A stretch of DNA of 64,000 bases from Gossypium raimondii. Lineage: Eukaryota > Streptophyta > Magnoliopsida > Malvales > Malvaceae. Below the pieces are notes generated by a model. It worked only from the letters and a program-made list of their open reading frames with translations, ran no database searches and had not been told where the DNA came from. The stretch covers positions 56,429,980 to 56,493,979 of the forward strand of contig NC_068575.1 of NCBI RefSeq assembly GCF_025698545.1, given 5' to 3'. Of this stretch, positions 22,424 to 32,021 are shown piece after piece (position 1 is the first letter of the stretch; each line of letters opens with the position of its first letter). A program made the translations under genes and the position numbers.

Positions 22424-22795
22424 GGGCAAAATACCAAAAAAAGCCCCATTTTTTTAAAATTTACTGAAATGGGCCCGGTATTTTATTATTTACCGAAATG
22501 GGCCATTTTCCCCAAAATCGCGTCCACGTTAGCGCGATGTCAGGGGACGTGTTAGCAAATCGCGTGGACGTCAGCGCGTTTTGCTGATGTGTTAGAAAAT
22601 CGCGTCCTCGTAGGCGCGATTTGTGTCCACGTAAGCAAAGCACGCTGACGTGGACGCGATTTGCTGACACGTCCCCTGACATCGCGCTGACGTGGACGCG
22701 ATTTTGGGGAAAATTGCCCATTCCGGTAAATAATAAAATACCGGGCCTATTTCGGTAAATTTTAAAAAAATAGGGCTTTTATGTGTAATTTGCCC
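22424..22795. mobile_element. fold-back element, GC-rich inverted repeat
   Basis: Almost the whole 372 bp is an inverted repeat. The left arm starts GGGCAAAATACC and contains AATCGCGTCCACGTTAGCGC; the right arm read backwards starts GGGCAAATTACAC and contains AATCGCGTCCACGTCAGCGC. The motif CGCGTCCACGTnAGCGCGAT recurs several times in both orientations. ATCTAA borders both ends (22418-22423 and 22796-22801), a possible short target duplication. The minus-strand open frame 22461-22721 is a translation of this repeat. Confidence 0.8.
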
Positions 22796-22927
22796 ATCTA
22801 ACTAATCAATTTATTTAAAAAATTATAATAAATATTACATTTTAAAATAATTTATTATTCAATTTACACAATTTAGAAAATCCAAGTCTAAATTTTAGAA
22901 TCTTATTCTCAAATAGGGTAACTTAAT

Positions 22928-23583
22928 GGGTAAATTATTGAGATATTCTGCTTTTTTTTAATTTAAATATTTAGGCTGTTTTATATATATACTAGGATAT
23001 GTTGTTTTTGGAGAGAGAAGTGAAAATACGTCTTACATGACGCGTTTTTAGGAGAGAGAAATAAAAATGTGTCTTATAGGACGCGTTTTCAGGGTAACGA
23101 TAACTTTTCCAATGGTCACAATTCCAACGGCTACACCCGAACATTCATTTTTTTTTCCTATATAAATCCCGCCAAACTTCATTCTTTTCAATTCAAACTC
23201 AATTCTCAGTTCTCAATTCCCAATTCTCTCAATAATCTTATTTTAAATATTTCTCTGAATCCTATTCTGTTCGATTTTATTTTATTCCTTATAAATTGTA
23301 ATCGTTTGAATGACAAGCACATCCCTAACATTCAATTACAAATGGTAAAAATATATATTAAATTATTTAATTTTAATTAATTAATTATTATGTTGTTAAC
23401 AAACTTTTTATGTTTATATACTCAAGTTAAAAATCGAATTTAACATTATTAATTTTTATGTTTATATATTCCGTCTGTATGATGTGTTTTCATTCCTCTC
23501 TCTAAAAACGATATATCACGATAAATATTAAAAAAAGCCTAAATACTTTTTTTTAAAAACAGCATATTTCATTAATTTACCCC
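22928..23583. mobile_element. Mutator-like non-autonomous element
   Basis: Ends GGGTAAATTATTGAGATATTC and, inverted, GGGTAAATTAATGAAATATGC are inverted repeats that continue about 110 bp (ATATTTAGGCT, then GGAGAGAGAAGTGAAAA versus GAGAGAGGAATGAAAA). Flanks TAACTTAAT (22919-22927) and TACCTTTAT (23584-23592) match at 7 of 9 bases, a decayed 9-bp duplication as expected for Mutator. The interior has a CCTATATAAATCCCGCC promoter-like box at about 23157 and a CT-rich leader-like stretch but no credible protein. Confidence 0.65.
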
Positions 23584-24370
23584 TACCTTTATATTATTTT
23601 TCAAAAAAGAAAAACCATCGTCATGGCTTGATAAAACAAGGGAAACCCGTTTATGAGTTACTAGCAAAACTCTTGTATAAGTGACAGCTGGGCTCAGGTT
23701 TTAAGTTTATTAGAGCAAATGAAATAAAAGAAGTAGACCCGTCTAGTTTCCATTCTGTCTGAATATGGGAAAGTCTTTCATCTGTAATGGCCTAATACTT
23801 ATAACTATGCTTTCCAATTAGAGAAGTTCACTTTCCAATTTAATCTCAGAGATGATCTATTTTTAAAAGGGTTTATTATTACAAAATTTAATCTCAGAGG
23901 TGATATTATTACAAATACCTTGTGGAAACTAGCATAGTGAAGGGATTGTATGAAATTATAATTCTACATAATCTTTCCGATATAATCTTTTTCTATTTCC
24001 AATAGGAGAATGAAATCAGATTTTTTTTCTCCTAATTTTTAACATTTTTAGGTAGTATTTGAGTTAATATTAGAATTTAGCGATACCAAGTTAACAGAGA
24101 AATGTACAAACTTCTAAGTAATTATAGCATATAGAAGCCCAACAGCAGGGAAATTAAGTACATTGGACATTATACAGAAAAACCCATTTCCATGGCCATA
24201 CCAAGGAACTCGTCTCATTTTGCTCACCTGAAAACGCAAAAATAAGGCACCCATTTTCATCTTGACAAAATTTTAGACTCAACAATTTGCCACTGATACC
24301 TATATACTAGTTTGTCTTTAGGAACAAACACCTCAATCATCACAACTTTCCAAATATCACATCTAAGTTA
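23584..24370. other. 3' flank of the GRF gene
   Basis: No separate gene seen. The part nearest 24370 probably includes the 3' UTR of the minus-strand GRF gene. Confidence 0.4.
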
Positions 24371-26633
24371 CTATTCTCGAAGACAGTAATCGTTGGTGTC
24401 ACTGATGGTCGTCTCACTGCTGCTGCTCGTACTCTTTTCATCTTCTGCAATGTGCTGCGACCTTGGAATCGAAATAGACAGACTGGTGCTCAGGGCTGGA
24501 CATGCTGCTTTGTATGCTGTTGTTAATCTACTAGGTGGACGGCATTCACCAACACTGGGAACTGCAACAGGCTGAGAAACCTCAGTCTGTTTTCTAGCAC
24601 CTCTGTGCATGTGTCGTGCACAATATTTTTGATCGGGGATAACATCCCTGCTGCATCGCCATCTTTTCCCATCTGTTCTTCTACACCTCCCAGGCTCAAG
24701 TTCTATTTCATTTTTGTAAGCACGGGAACTGCTGTTGCCTAGCACTGAAAAGAATACCAGGAAAAACTGTTATATTCAACGCTATGCATAATAACACAAA
24801 GTTAACCGCAACCAATTCTGCTATCAAATAGTACACAAGTATTAATAACAATGGTTATAGTAAATGACTTCATGCAGCACATCATTTTTCAGCATGTGCA
24901 TTGTAAGCATAAACTACTAAAACTAAATAAGATAGGATAACATGGAAAGGGTTCTTCTATATCTGTTTTTATAGCAGAAGGGATCATGTAACAAGAACAT
25001 CATACAAACTTCTACGGAACTACCTTGAAGAACGCTTTTTGGAGAAAAACCCACACTCGGAGATATATTATTACCGACAGTGGCCTTGTTTCCACTCTTG
25101 CTGCTTCTTTTGATGGTATTATTGTTACTTACAGAGAGTTTTTCTTCACCCTTCTCACTAGTATTTGTCACGTTTTTGTTCCTTTTCGGATCATTTTTGT
25201 TGTCGTTCTTCATTGTGGCAATGATGGTGCCACTAGTTGCAGCATTGATAGAAATGGAGTTTCGGTTGCTGCATACATTGTTGCTTTCTATAGCAGTGGT
25301 TCCATGGCTGGTGCTGGTATTACAGGAAAATGGGTTCGTGTACTGAAAACTTACAGGTGTTGGAAGGTTTTTTGAGTTTTCTGACAATCTGATTGAAAAT
25401 TTTGATGATGTTGAGTCAGGCAAAGCGGATTGAGAAGTTTCCACAGGCTTTCTTGAACGCCGACAACCTCTATGCATGTGCTGTTCACAATATTTCTGAT
25501 AAGGAATCACATTCTTACTGCACCGCCATTTTTTCCCATCAGTTCTTCGACACCTTCCCGGCTCAGGATCCGCCATGTTCCTATAATCCAATGCTTGAGG
25601 ACTGACTCCTACAACTGAAACGACATTCTTCATGTAAACTAACATTCCTATAATACCATTACGAATTTACAATGCAAAGTAGGGAAATTCTGGCCAAGTG
25701 TATAAAGAGACTCAATTTTCCAGGAATAATTGAATTTTAATTAATAGTACTTAATGATTAATAAAGAACCAAATCATCTGTTAATTACAATACATCTTCA
25801 AGTGGGATTTTACCATAGCTTAAATATTTCTTGGTAAAGATGAGGATTTTGTAGATCAGATGGTAAAGACTAAAGATGCATATCCACTTCCAGTTTCCTA
25901 CCTTATACTATAGCTTAAATGTGTAGTCTAACTGATAGTTAACAAAAGGTTCACTCTTATCCTTTCACATCTTCCTACCAATTAAAACTTACAGAAATGT
26001 ATGGAAAAAAAACCCAAATTATTGATCTTCTAACTCTCTAGTAAAAAGGAAAAAGAAAATATGGATGTAATCAAATTCAGGAAGCAGAAAGAAACAGAAA
26101 ACAAAATCAAATTCCACGCAAAAATGAGGGGACAAGAAAACTGGCACTAGGCAAGAGAAAAGTTAAAAAGAAGAAAGCTTACAGCTGGGATACCGTTCAT
26201 AGATACAGCCACGAGCAGAGCCAAAGGAGGAAGCGACGCTTTTCCAAATGGGTATAACAAGGTTAACGGGAACTTGGATTCCACCCGCTATGTATTTGAA
26301 GATGAGCGTTTGTAATTGCAGGTCATGCAACTGAGCTGTCGTAAACACACACTTCCCGTGTTTCTTCACGGGTTTCTCCGACGTCGTCCCATCAATCCCC
26401 AGTCCCAACTTGATCGAAGGTGATCCTCCCTTCTCCGTCTCCTCCTCTTCCATCTTCACCGTCCTTCCCTTCCCCTCCAACCTCTCTTGGGCCCCACTCC
26501 CACCACCCCCTAAAATTAAAAACATGCTCAAAATTAATTAACCAGCCAACCACGATACTTAAAAACTATATATATCTAGAAATAGACTACCAGAATCTGG
26601 AAGAATTCGAGTTTGAACCGGTTGGGCATCCAT
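24371..26633 (-). CDS. GRF9: growth-regulating factor, GRF9 type with two WRC domains
   Basis: Plant transcription factor that works with GIF/AN3 co-activators in organ growth (family knowledge). Minus-strand exons: 26633-26591, 26509-26183, 25614-25024, 24744-24371; 444 residues. QLQ domain at about residues 69-104 ([12 protein letters not shown]), the GIF-binding module. First WRC at about 139-182 ([15 protein letters not shown] ... YCEQHMHRG), second at about 335-378 ([15 protein letters not shown] ... YCARHMHRG). Two WRC domains are characteristic of Arabidopsis GRF9. The first exon is inferred: it codes 14 residues from ATG 26631-26633, and the TTTTAG acceptor before 26509 joins in frame. 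An alternative start at the in-frame ATG of residue 34 would still keep QLQ. Ser/Asn-rich linkers separate the domains. A miR396 site lies in the first WRC. Confidence 0.93.
25439..25459 (-). promoter_or_regulatory. miR396 target site in GRF mRNA
   Basis: The plus strand reads TTCCACAGGCTTTCTTGAAC and one more G. This equals the start of plant miR396 (TTCCACAGCTTTCTTGAAC) with one extra G, the single-base bulge known from GRF target sites. It encodes the SRKPVE end of the first WRC domain. The second WRC (near 24590) lacks the match. Confidence 0.88.
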
Positions 26634-27183
26634 TGATGGAAAAAAGAAACACAGATTAAAGAACGGTGGTACAGAGATCTGCGAGAACTTAAGTGTGAAT
26701 GATATTTCAAAAGAAGTAGCTTGAACTTAAACATGATCGCCTTTGCTGTGTTTCAGTTTCACGATATGCAGCGACGAGTGTGACATAAAGTTGATGTTAA
26801 AAACGCGTGTCAGGATTCTGACAGTTATCAGCCTTTTCGCAGTCACTGCAGGCGAAATTCAGTTACTTTATCATTTTACAGACTCCGTAAAAGGTGAAGC
26901 TCACCTCTCAAAATCGGCGTTTGAAATGGACGTCCCAATGAGATGGTGAAAGAGTGGTGCTGTTGCAGACGGTGACAATGTGGTCGGTTGTTTGCCACGC
27001 GCGTTGTCAGATTAATTGCCTGGTGCTGTGGATGGGCAGAAGAGGACACGTCACTGGATTCAGTTATGGTGGGTCCTACTTTAAGCATAGGGACCGGTAG
27101 GGCCCGGTTCTGTACGTCAGCAGTGACACGTGGACTGTTGGCAGCCATCGAGTGGTTCTCAGTTTTCTAAAAGCCCATAATTA
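26634..27183. other. GRF upstream region
   Basis: No gene seen. Presumptive promoter of the minus-strand GRF. It ends at CCATAATTA (27175-27183), the left target copy of the Mutator-like element, so the insertion lies about 550 bp upstream of the GRF start codon. Confidence 0.5.
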
Positions 27184-27760
27184 GGCTATTTTATTCCTCT
27201 AACTCTAAAAAATTTAATATCTATAACAATAACTCTAATTCAAAAATATTTATTAAAATAATTTGAAATGATCAATAAATTTGAGTTTTAAAAATTCAAT
27301 AACCGGCACCACCATGCGATCATTACCTAATGATTGTGTTAAGCTTTAAAAAATAATTTTTTTGAGTTTGGGAACCCAATGGTCAACACCAGGGTTTTTT
27401 TTTAAATCGAATCATGTTGGTATACAAAAATACCAGTATTTGATAAAAATTTTGGCTCTAGCCATGTAATGGCCAGCACCAGAGATATTTAAAAAAATTT
27501 TGATACTAGCCAGTAGATGGTCTGCACCAAGTACATTTTTTGGGCCCCCAATGCACTTTTTTTTTACTTTGGCACACTAATGGCCAGCACCAGTGTCATT
27601 TAAAAAAAATTCAAGTGCCGGCCAATAGATGGCCAGCACCACCTTTTTTAGGTCCCGAATATTTTTTTTTTTGTTTTGAGACACCAATGGCAGGCACTAA
27701 CTGTATTACATTAAAAAATTATTTTTTTCTATGGTGGTCAACACCTCTGAATGGATCTTT
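27184..27760. repeat. left terminal inverted repeat of the MULE
   Basis: Inverted partner of 36185-37058. Beyond the outer 130 bp it is a ladder of units containing GGCCAGCACCA or close variants spaced 50-70 bp, separated by A- and T-runs. In places it spuriously reads as an open frame (27540-27878). Confidence 0.85.
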
Positions 27761-29955
27761 AGACAATGATTTTAGTGACCCCGATTTAGATAACATCCCT
27801 AAAGACATAAACAAAAAAGGCCTGATGGAGGGTGAAATACAAACCCTTATTCAGCCGAGAACACGGGCCCTGGTATAGTTATAAGAAATAACCCAGGTCC
27901 CTTCATGATCGACGTAGACCCTGATGCGGCTTTTGCACACGAGTTCCTAGAATATACACACATTGTGTTGGCTTATCTACTTGATGATGAATTCGACGAT
28001 GAAGAGTTGTTCGTAAGACAATAATCCGATAACAAAAAAGATTGTTTACATGCTATTTTAAACAACTTAGCTTGAAGTTAGGTGTGGATTATACAGTAAC
28101 GAAGTCGACGCTATCTTTGTACGTATGAGAATGTTGGAAAGCCTCAAGTGGTTGTAACTGGCGTGTTCGAGCCACGTTAATGCAGCGAACACAGATGTGG
28201 ATAATAAGGAAACTAGAAGGTCCACACACATGCACATATGCTCGTATGTCGTAAGACCATCAAAAGTTAGATGCAAAAACTATATGCAACTGCATCATCT
28301 ATTTGGTGAAAGAGTCGTCCACCATTCAGGTGTCGATCCTTATTGCAAACCTGCAAGCTCGATTCAAGTATAAAGTGTCGTATCGAAAGACATGGTGGGC
28401 AAAGCAAATGGCGATGTGAGAGTTGTATGGTGATTGGGATTTGTCATATAACGAGTTTCAATGGTAGATAGTCGGGATGTGGGAGTATATGCTTGGGACA
28501 ATGACTGATTTGCAAACAATGTCGTATAAAGGCCCGAACAGGGAGATACAATAAGGGAAACGAGTTTTTCACCGATTATTTTAGACGTTCGAGCCATGTG
28601 TTAGGGTCTTCCCTCATTGCAAGCCGATGGTGCAGGTAGACGGGACCTGGTTGTATGATAAATACACGCAAATACTCCTAATTACTATTGCACAAGACGG
28701 TAACTGAAATGTACTTTTGATCGTTTTCGCCATCGTGGAGCGTGAGCGCTTCAAGTTTTGGGAATTTTTCCTCAGAAATTTACGGAGGCATGTTGTCAGA
28801 TAAGACAACATTTGCCTTATATCAGATATATCGAAAAGAATACTTGCTGCGATAAGGCAATTGGGGGTTTCATGGAGGTCTGTTTATTGCATCTGAAACA
28901 TCGCGGCAAACTTCCACAGAGATTATAAGAATAAATATTGGAAAAAATAACTCGTGAACATGGGTAAAAAATATTGTTTGTATTTGTTTCAAAAATTCCT
29001 TTTCAATTTTTTTCAGCCTGTAAGTTTTTAAAATACTGATTCCAATTTGCATATGCAGTTCATGAGTTAGAACCGCGAAAATTCAGGCAGAGGTTCACTA
29101 GGCTTGAATCTCAGATGTCATCTTTACCAACAAATCTCCGAACATGGTTGAGTAGCATAGAGAACTGACAATGGACTCAAAGTTACGACGAATGGTTTCA
29201 GTATGGGTAGATGATGACTAACCTAGTAAAGACGGTTAACTCTGTATTGAGGTGCACACATCAACTGTCGATTTCTATTGTTTTCTCGGCGACATTCTAT
29301 AGGTTGGCCACATTGATGCCTAGGATGGGGTTGAAACAAGCTAAGCATATCGAGGCTGGACATGAGTAAGTTGAGGCCGTCCGAAAGGCCATTGCGGTAA
29401 ATAGTCGAAGGGCACAAACAATAAAAGCAGAATCGCGGCCTGGAGACTTTCCGAGTTCAATAGTACATCGGCTGTCATTCGGGTCTTCCACCTAGATCGT
29501 ACGCAGTTGATCTACGAAACAGGAGTTGTAAGTGCGAGATATTTCAGACTCTTCGATATCCGTGTGCGCATATTCATGCAGCGTGTGCGAGAGCAAACTT
29601 AAATGTTGAACAATTCATAAACGAGATTTACATGTTGCAACGCACATTGCGTATATGGGGGAACGAATTTCTTGTAATCCCTAATGTCTCAAATTAGGAA
29701 GTTCCACTGCCTGCTTTCGAGATGATGCCTGACCGTTGTATTCATAGACATCCTAAAGGTCGACCACAATCGACGAGAATTCAAAATGACATGGACGTCA
29801 GGGAGACGGGCGAACTCAAACTGTGCACTGTGTGTCAAACATCCAGACACAACCGATCGACTTGCTCACATCGTATCTATGTTTCCGGTCAATCGTCTCG
29901 TAATGTCGAACTCGAAGATGATGAATTATATATTGTTGAGCGCATGTTCTTGTAA
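27750..29955 (+). pseudogene. MULE (MuDR-type) transposase pseudogene
   Basis: Readable in pieces across all three frames with many stops. In order: a MuDR N-terminal region (ECWKASSGCNWRVRA, then GPHTCTYARMS), KVSYRKTWWAKQMAM, the first catalytic region with FPHCKPMVQVDGTWLYDKY, then AQDGN and FWEFFLRNLRRHV, ICLISD with the second Asp, and a SWIM zinc finger (CKCEIFQTLRYPCAHIHAAC at about 29525-29590). A C-terminal knuckle-like segment (KLCTVCQTSRHNRSTC) ends before 29955. Not functional. The domain order is that of cotton-type MuDR transposases (family knowledge). Confidence 0.88.
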
Positions 29956-30054
29956 AAACATTGTAAAAATATGAAAAATTATACAAATGATATACTTTAT
30001 TCAAATTATACAATTGATTAAATATAATTATTAATACATTTTTTTCTTATTCCT

Positions 30055-30300
30055 AATTTAAAACATGTTAAATTATAATACAATATACATGAATATTTAA
30101 TTTAAAGCACATTAAATTATAATACAATATACATGCATATTTAATTTAAAATACCTTAAATTATAATACAATATACATGCATATTTAATTTAAACACATT
30201 AAATTATAATACAATATACATACAAATTTATTTTAAAATGATTAAATTATAATACAATATACAAACATATTTAATTTAAAACACATTAAATGAAATAAAT
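30055..30300. repeat. tandem repeat, about 44-bp unit, five copies
   Basis: The unit TTAAATTATAATACAATATA plus CATGCATATTTAATTTAAA and a few linker bases recurs five times between the two MULE genes. Further AT-rich low-complexity sequence with AAATGAAAT motifs continues to 30480. Confidence 0.85.
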
Positions 30301-30479
30301 TACAATGAGAGAAAAATTAATATGAAAAAAACGTAAATTAAAATGGAAAGAAAGATAATTTAAATGAAATGAGAAAAAATAAATTTAAATGGATAAAAGA
30401 TAATTTAAATAAAATTGAAATGAAAATGAAAATGAAATAAAATGGAAATAGAAATGAAATCAAAAAAAAAGTTGAAATG

Positions 30480-31010
30480 ATAGGTCAGGCCTGCAGCAGG
30501 CCCCTGGCAAATGAGCTTTCAGTGGCCGGCACCAACAAACGGTCTACAGGCACTAGGCCTGCTACGATGTGACCCAACAGTTCAAGCCTAAAAAAAACCA
30601 AAAAAAATGAAATGAGAAATTTTTTAAATTTAAATAAATTTTAAAATGGAATGGTATTTAAATTGAGAAAAATTTAAATAAAATATGAAAAATTTTAAAT
30701 AAAATGTAATTGAGACTACTTCTAATTAATATGAAAAAAATATGAAATGAATTGAAAAAATTTTAAATCGAAAAAAGATAAATTGAAATGAGACTACTTG
30801 TGATTAATATGAAAAAAAATTGTATATTAGGAAAATTAAATTTAAATGGAAATGAAATAAATTTAAATGGAAAATTATTAAATTTAAATGGAAATGAAAT
30901 GAAAAAAAGAAGTTTAAAGGACACGGCCTGTGTCAGGCCTACGTCAGCGTTAGAGGGCCCATTCGGCCTTTTATTGGCCGGCACCAACAGGCTTGGTGCG
31001 ACGTGAACCA
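30480..31010. repeat. two GGCCGGCACCAACA-containing blocks in the MULE
   Basis: Blocks at about 30483-30590 and 30920-31010 share AGGCCT..., TGGCCGGCACCAACA and GACGTGAnCCAAC-type sequence. They are separated by repetitive AAATTTAAATGGAAATG DNA. They look like internal copies of the terminal GGCCnGCACCA motif. No gene is seen. Confidence 0.6.
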
Positions 31011-31252
31011 ACGGGTCAGTACCTGAAACAAGGTTTTTTTTTCAATTTTACCCCTGCTCAGCCATTATGGTCCTCCACTATAAATGGGGTACTTCAACCC
31101 AAAACCCAATCACCATCACCGATAACTGATGCTCACCGTCAACTGTCGCCATTAACTGCCGACCACCATTGTCTTCCGCCGATCGATAACCACCGATCAC
31201 CTCCAAACACCTCTGACAACCTTCGTTAATTGTCGACCACAGCCGATTACTT

Positions 31253-32021
31253 GATGGATCCTAATCCTAATATTCTTTTAAATGACAACAACCACATTGC
31301 TAAAAATGTGAATAAGATAAACGAGAAGAAAAATGTCCCACTTAATTTTAAATATTCATTTAAATTCTTTTTTAAAACGAGAAATATAACATTCTATATT
31401 TACTATAAACGCAGGATCAATACCGAATTGTGAGACCCCAGTTGTATGATCCTGGTTATTTTCCAAATCGAAAATTTTTATCGTATTTGAAAGTTGCGGG
31501 TTTTGGGGTAGTCGCTTACATTCAGATATTCCAGAGACACATACGTTTCACCTCCCGTGTGGGGAGGTAACTATTACACTACAAGACGTAGCAGCCTAAC
31601 TTGGGCTATCTATAAAAGGTGAAGCAGTGACAGAGCTTGAAAAAGTACTCGATTCATAGGGCACTTGCGAGCAATTACTTGGAAGAGTGTCCCCCAACGA
31701 TGAGAAAGGACGATTAACCTATATTAAATTTACTTGGTTAAGAGAAAACTTCCAGCATCTTCCAAGTAGTCCAACGTAGAGGGATATTATCTACGCTACA
31801 AGAACATTCATTCTGCAACTTATAGGTAGAATACTGTTGCCAGGCGTTAATCAAAATAAAGTCAACATCATGTATCTCCTCTAATTAGAGGATCTCGAGC
31901 TATATATTCCTGGAAGACGCGCAATTGGAATATTCTCGATGGAAACAGAGGAACGCACAACCACGCCATAACCGAGTTTCACCATGCAGGAACACCAAAA
32001 TTGATTCTGCCTCAAACCCCC
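31253..32021 (+). pseudogene. plant mobile domain gene, 5' part (broken)
   Basis: After a possible start at 31253 and an intron-like AG at about 31414, the DNA reads YDPGYFPNRKFLSYLKVAGFG. This resembles the start of plant mobile domain proteins (annotated as serine/threonine phosphatase 7 long form homologues), which end this block with an xGFG motif. Stops follow in VGR* and further on. Fragments such as CPPTMRKDD and the ITEFHHAGTP region continue to 32021, where a solo LTR interrupts. Such genes are known passengers of MULE elements; this copy cannot make a protein. Confidence 0.7.

Noticed and set aside
23069-23380. 103-codon plus-strand open frame
   Set aside because: Lies inside the 22928-23583 inverted-repeat element in AT-rich DNA; Asn/Phe/Ile-rich without similarity to a known protein.
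25025-25605. Several plus-strand open frames (25025-25375, 25080-25346, 25393-25605)
   Set aside because: They are antisense to the GRF9 second exon and encode no recognisable domain.
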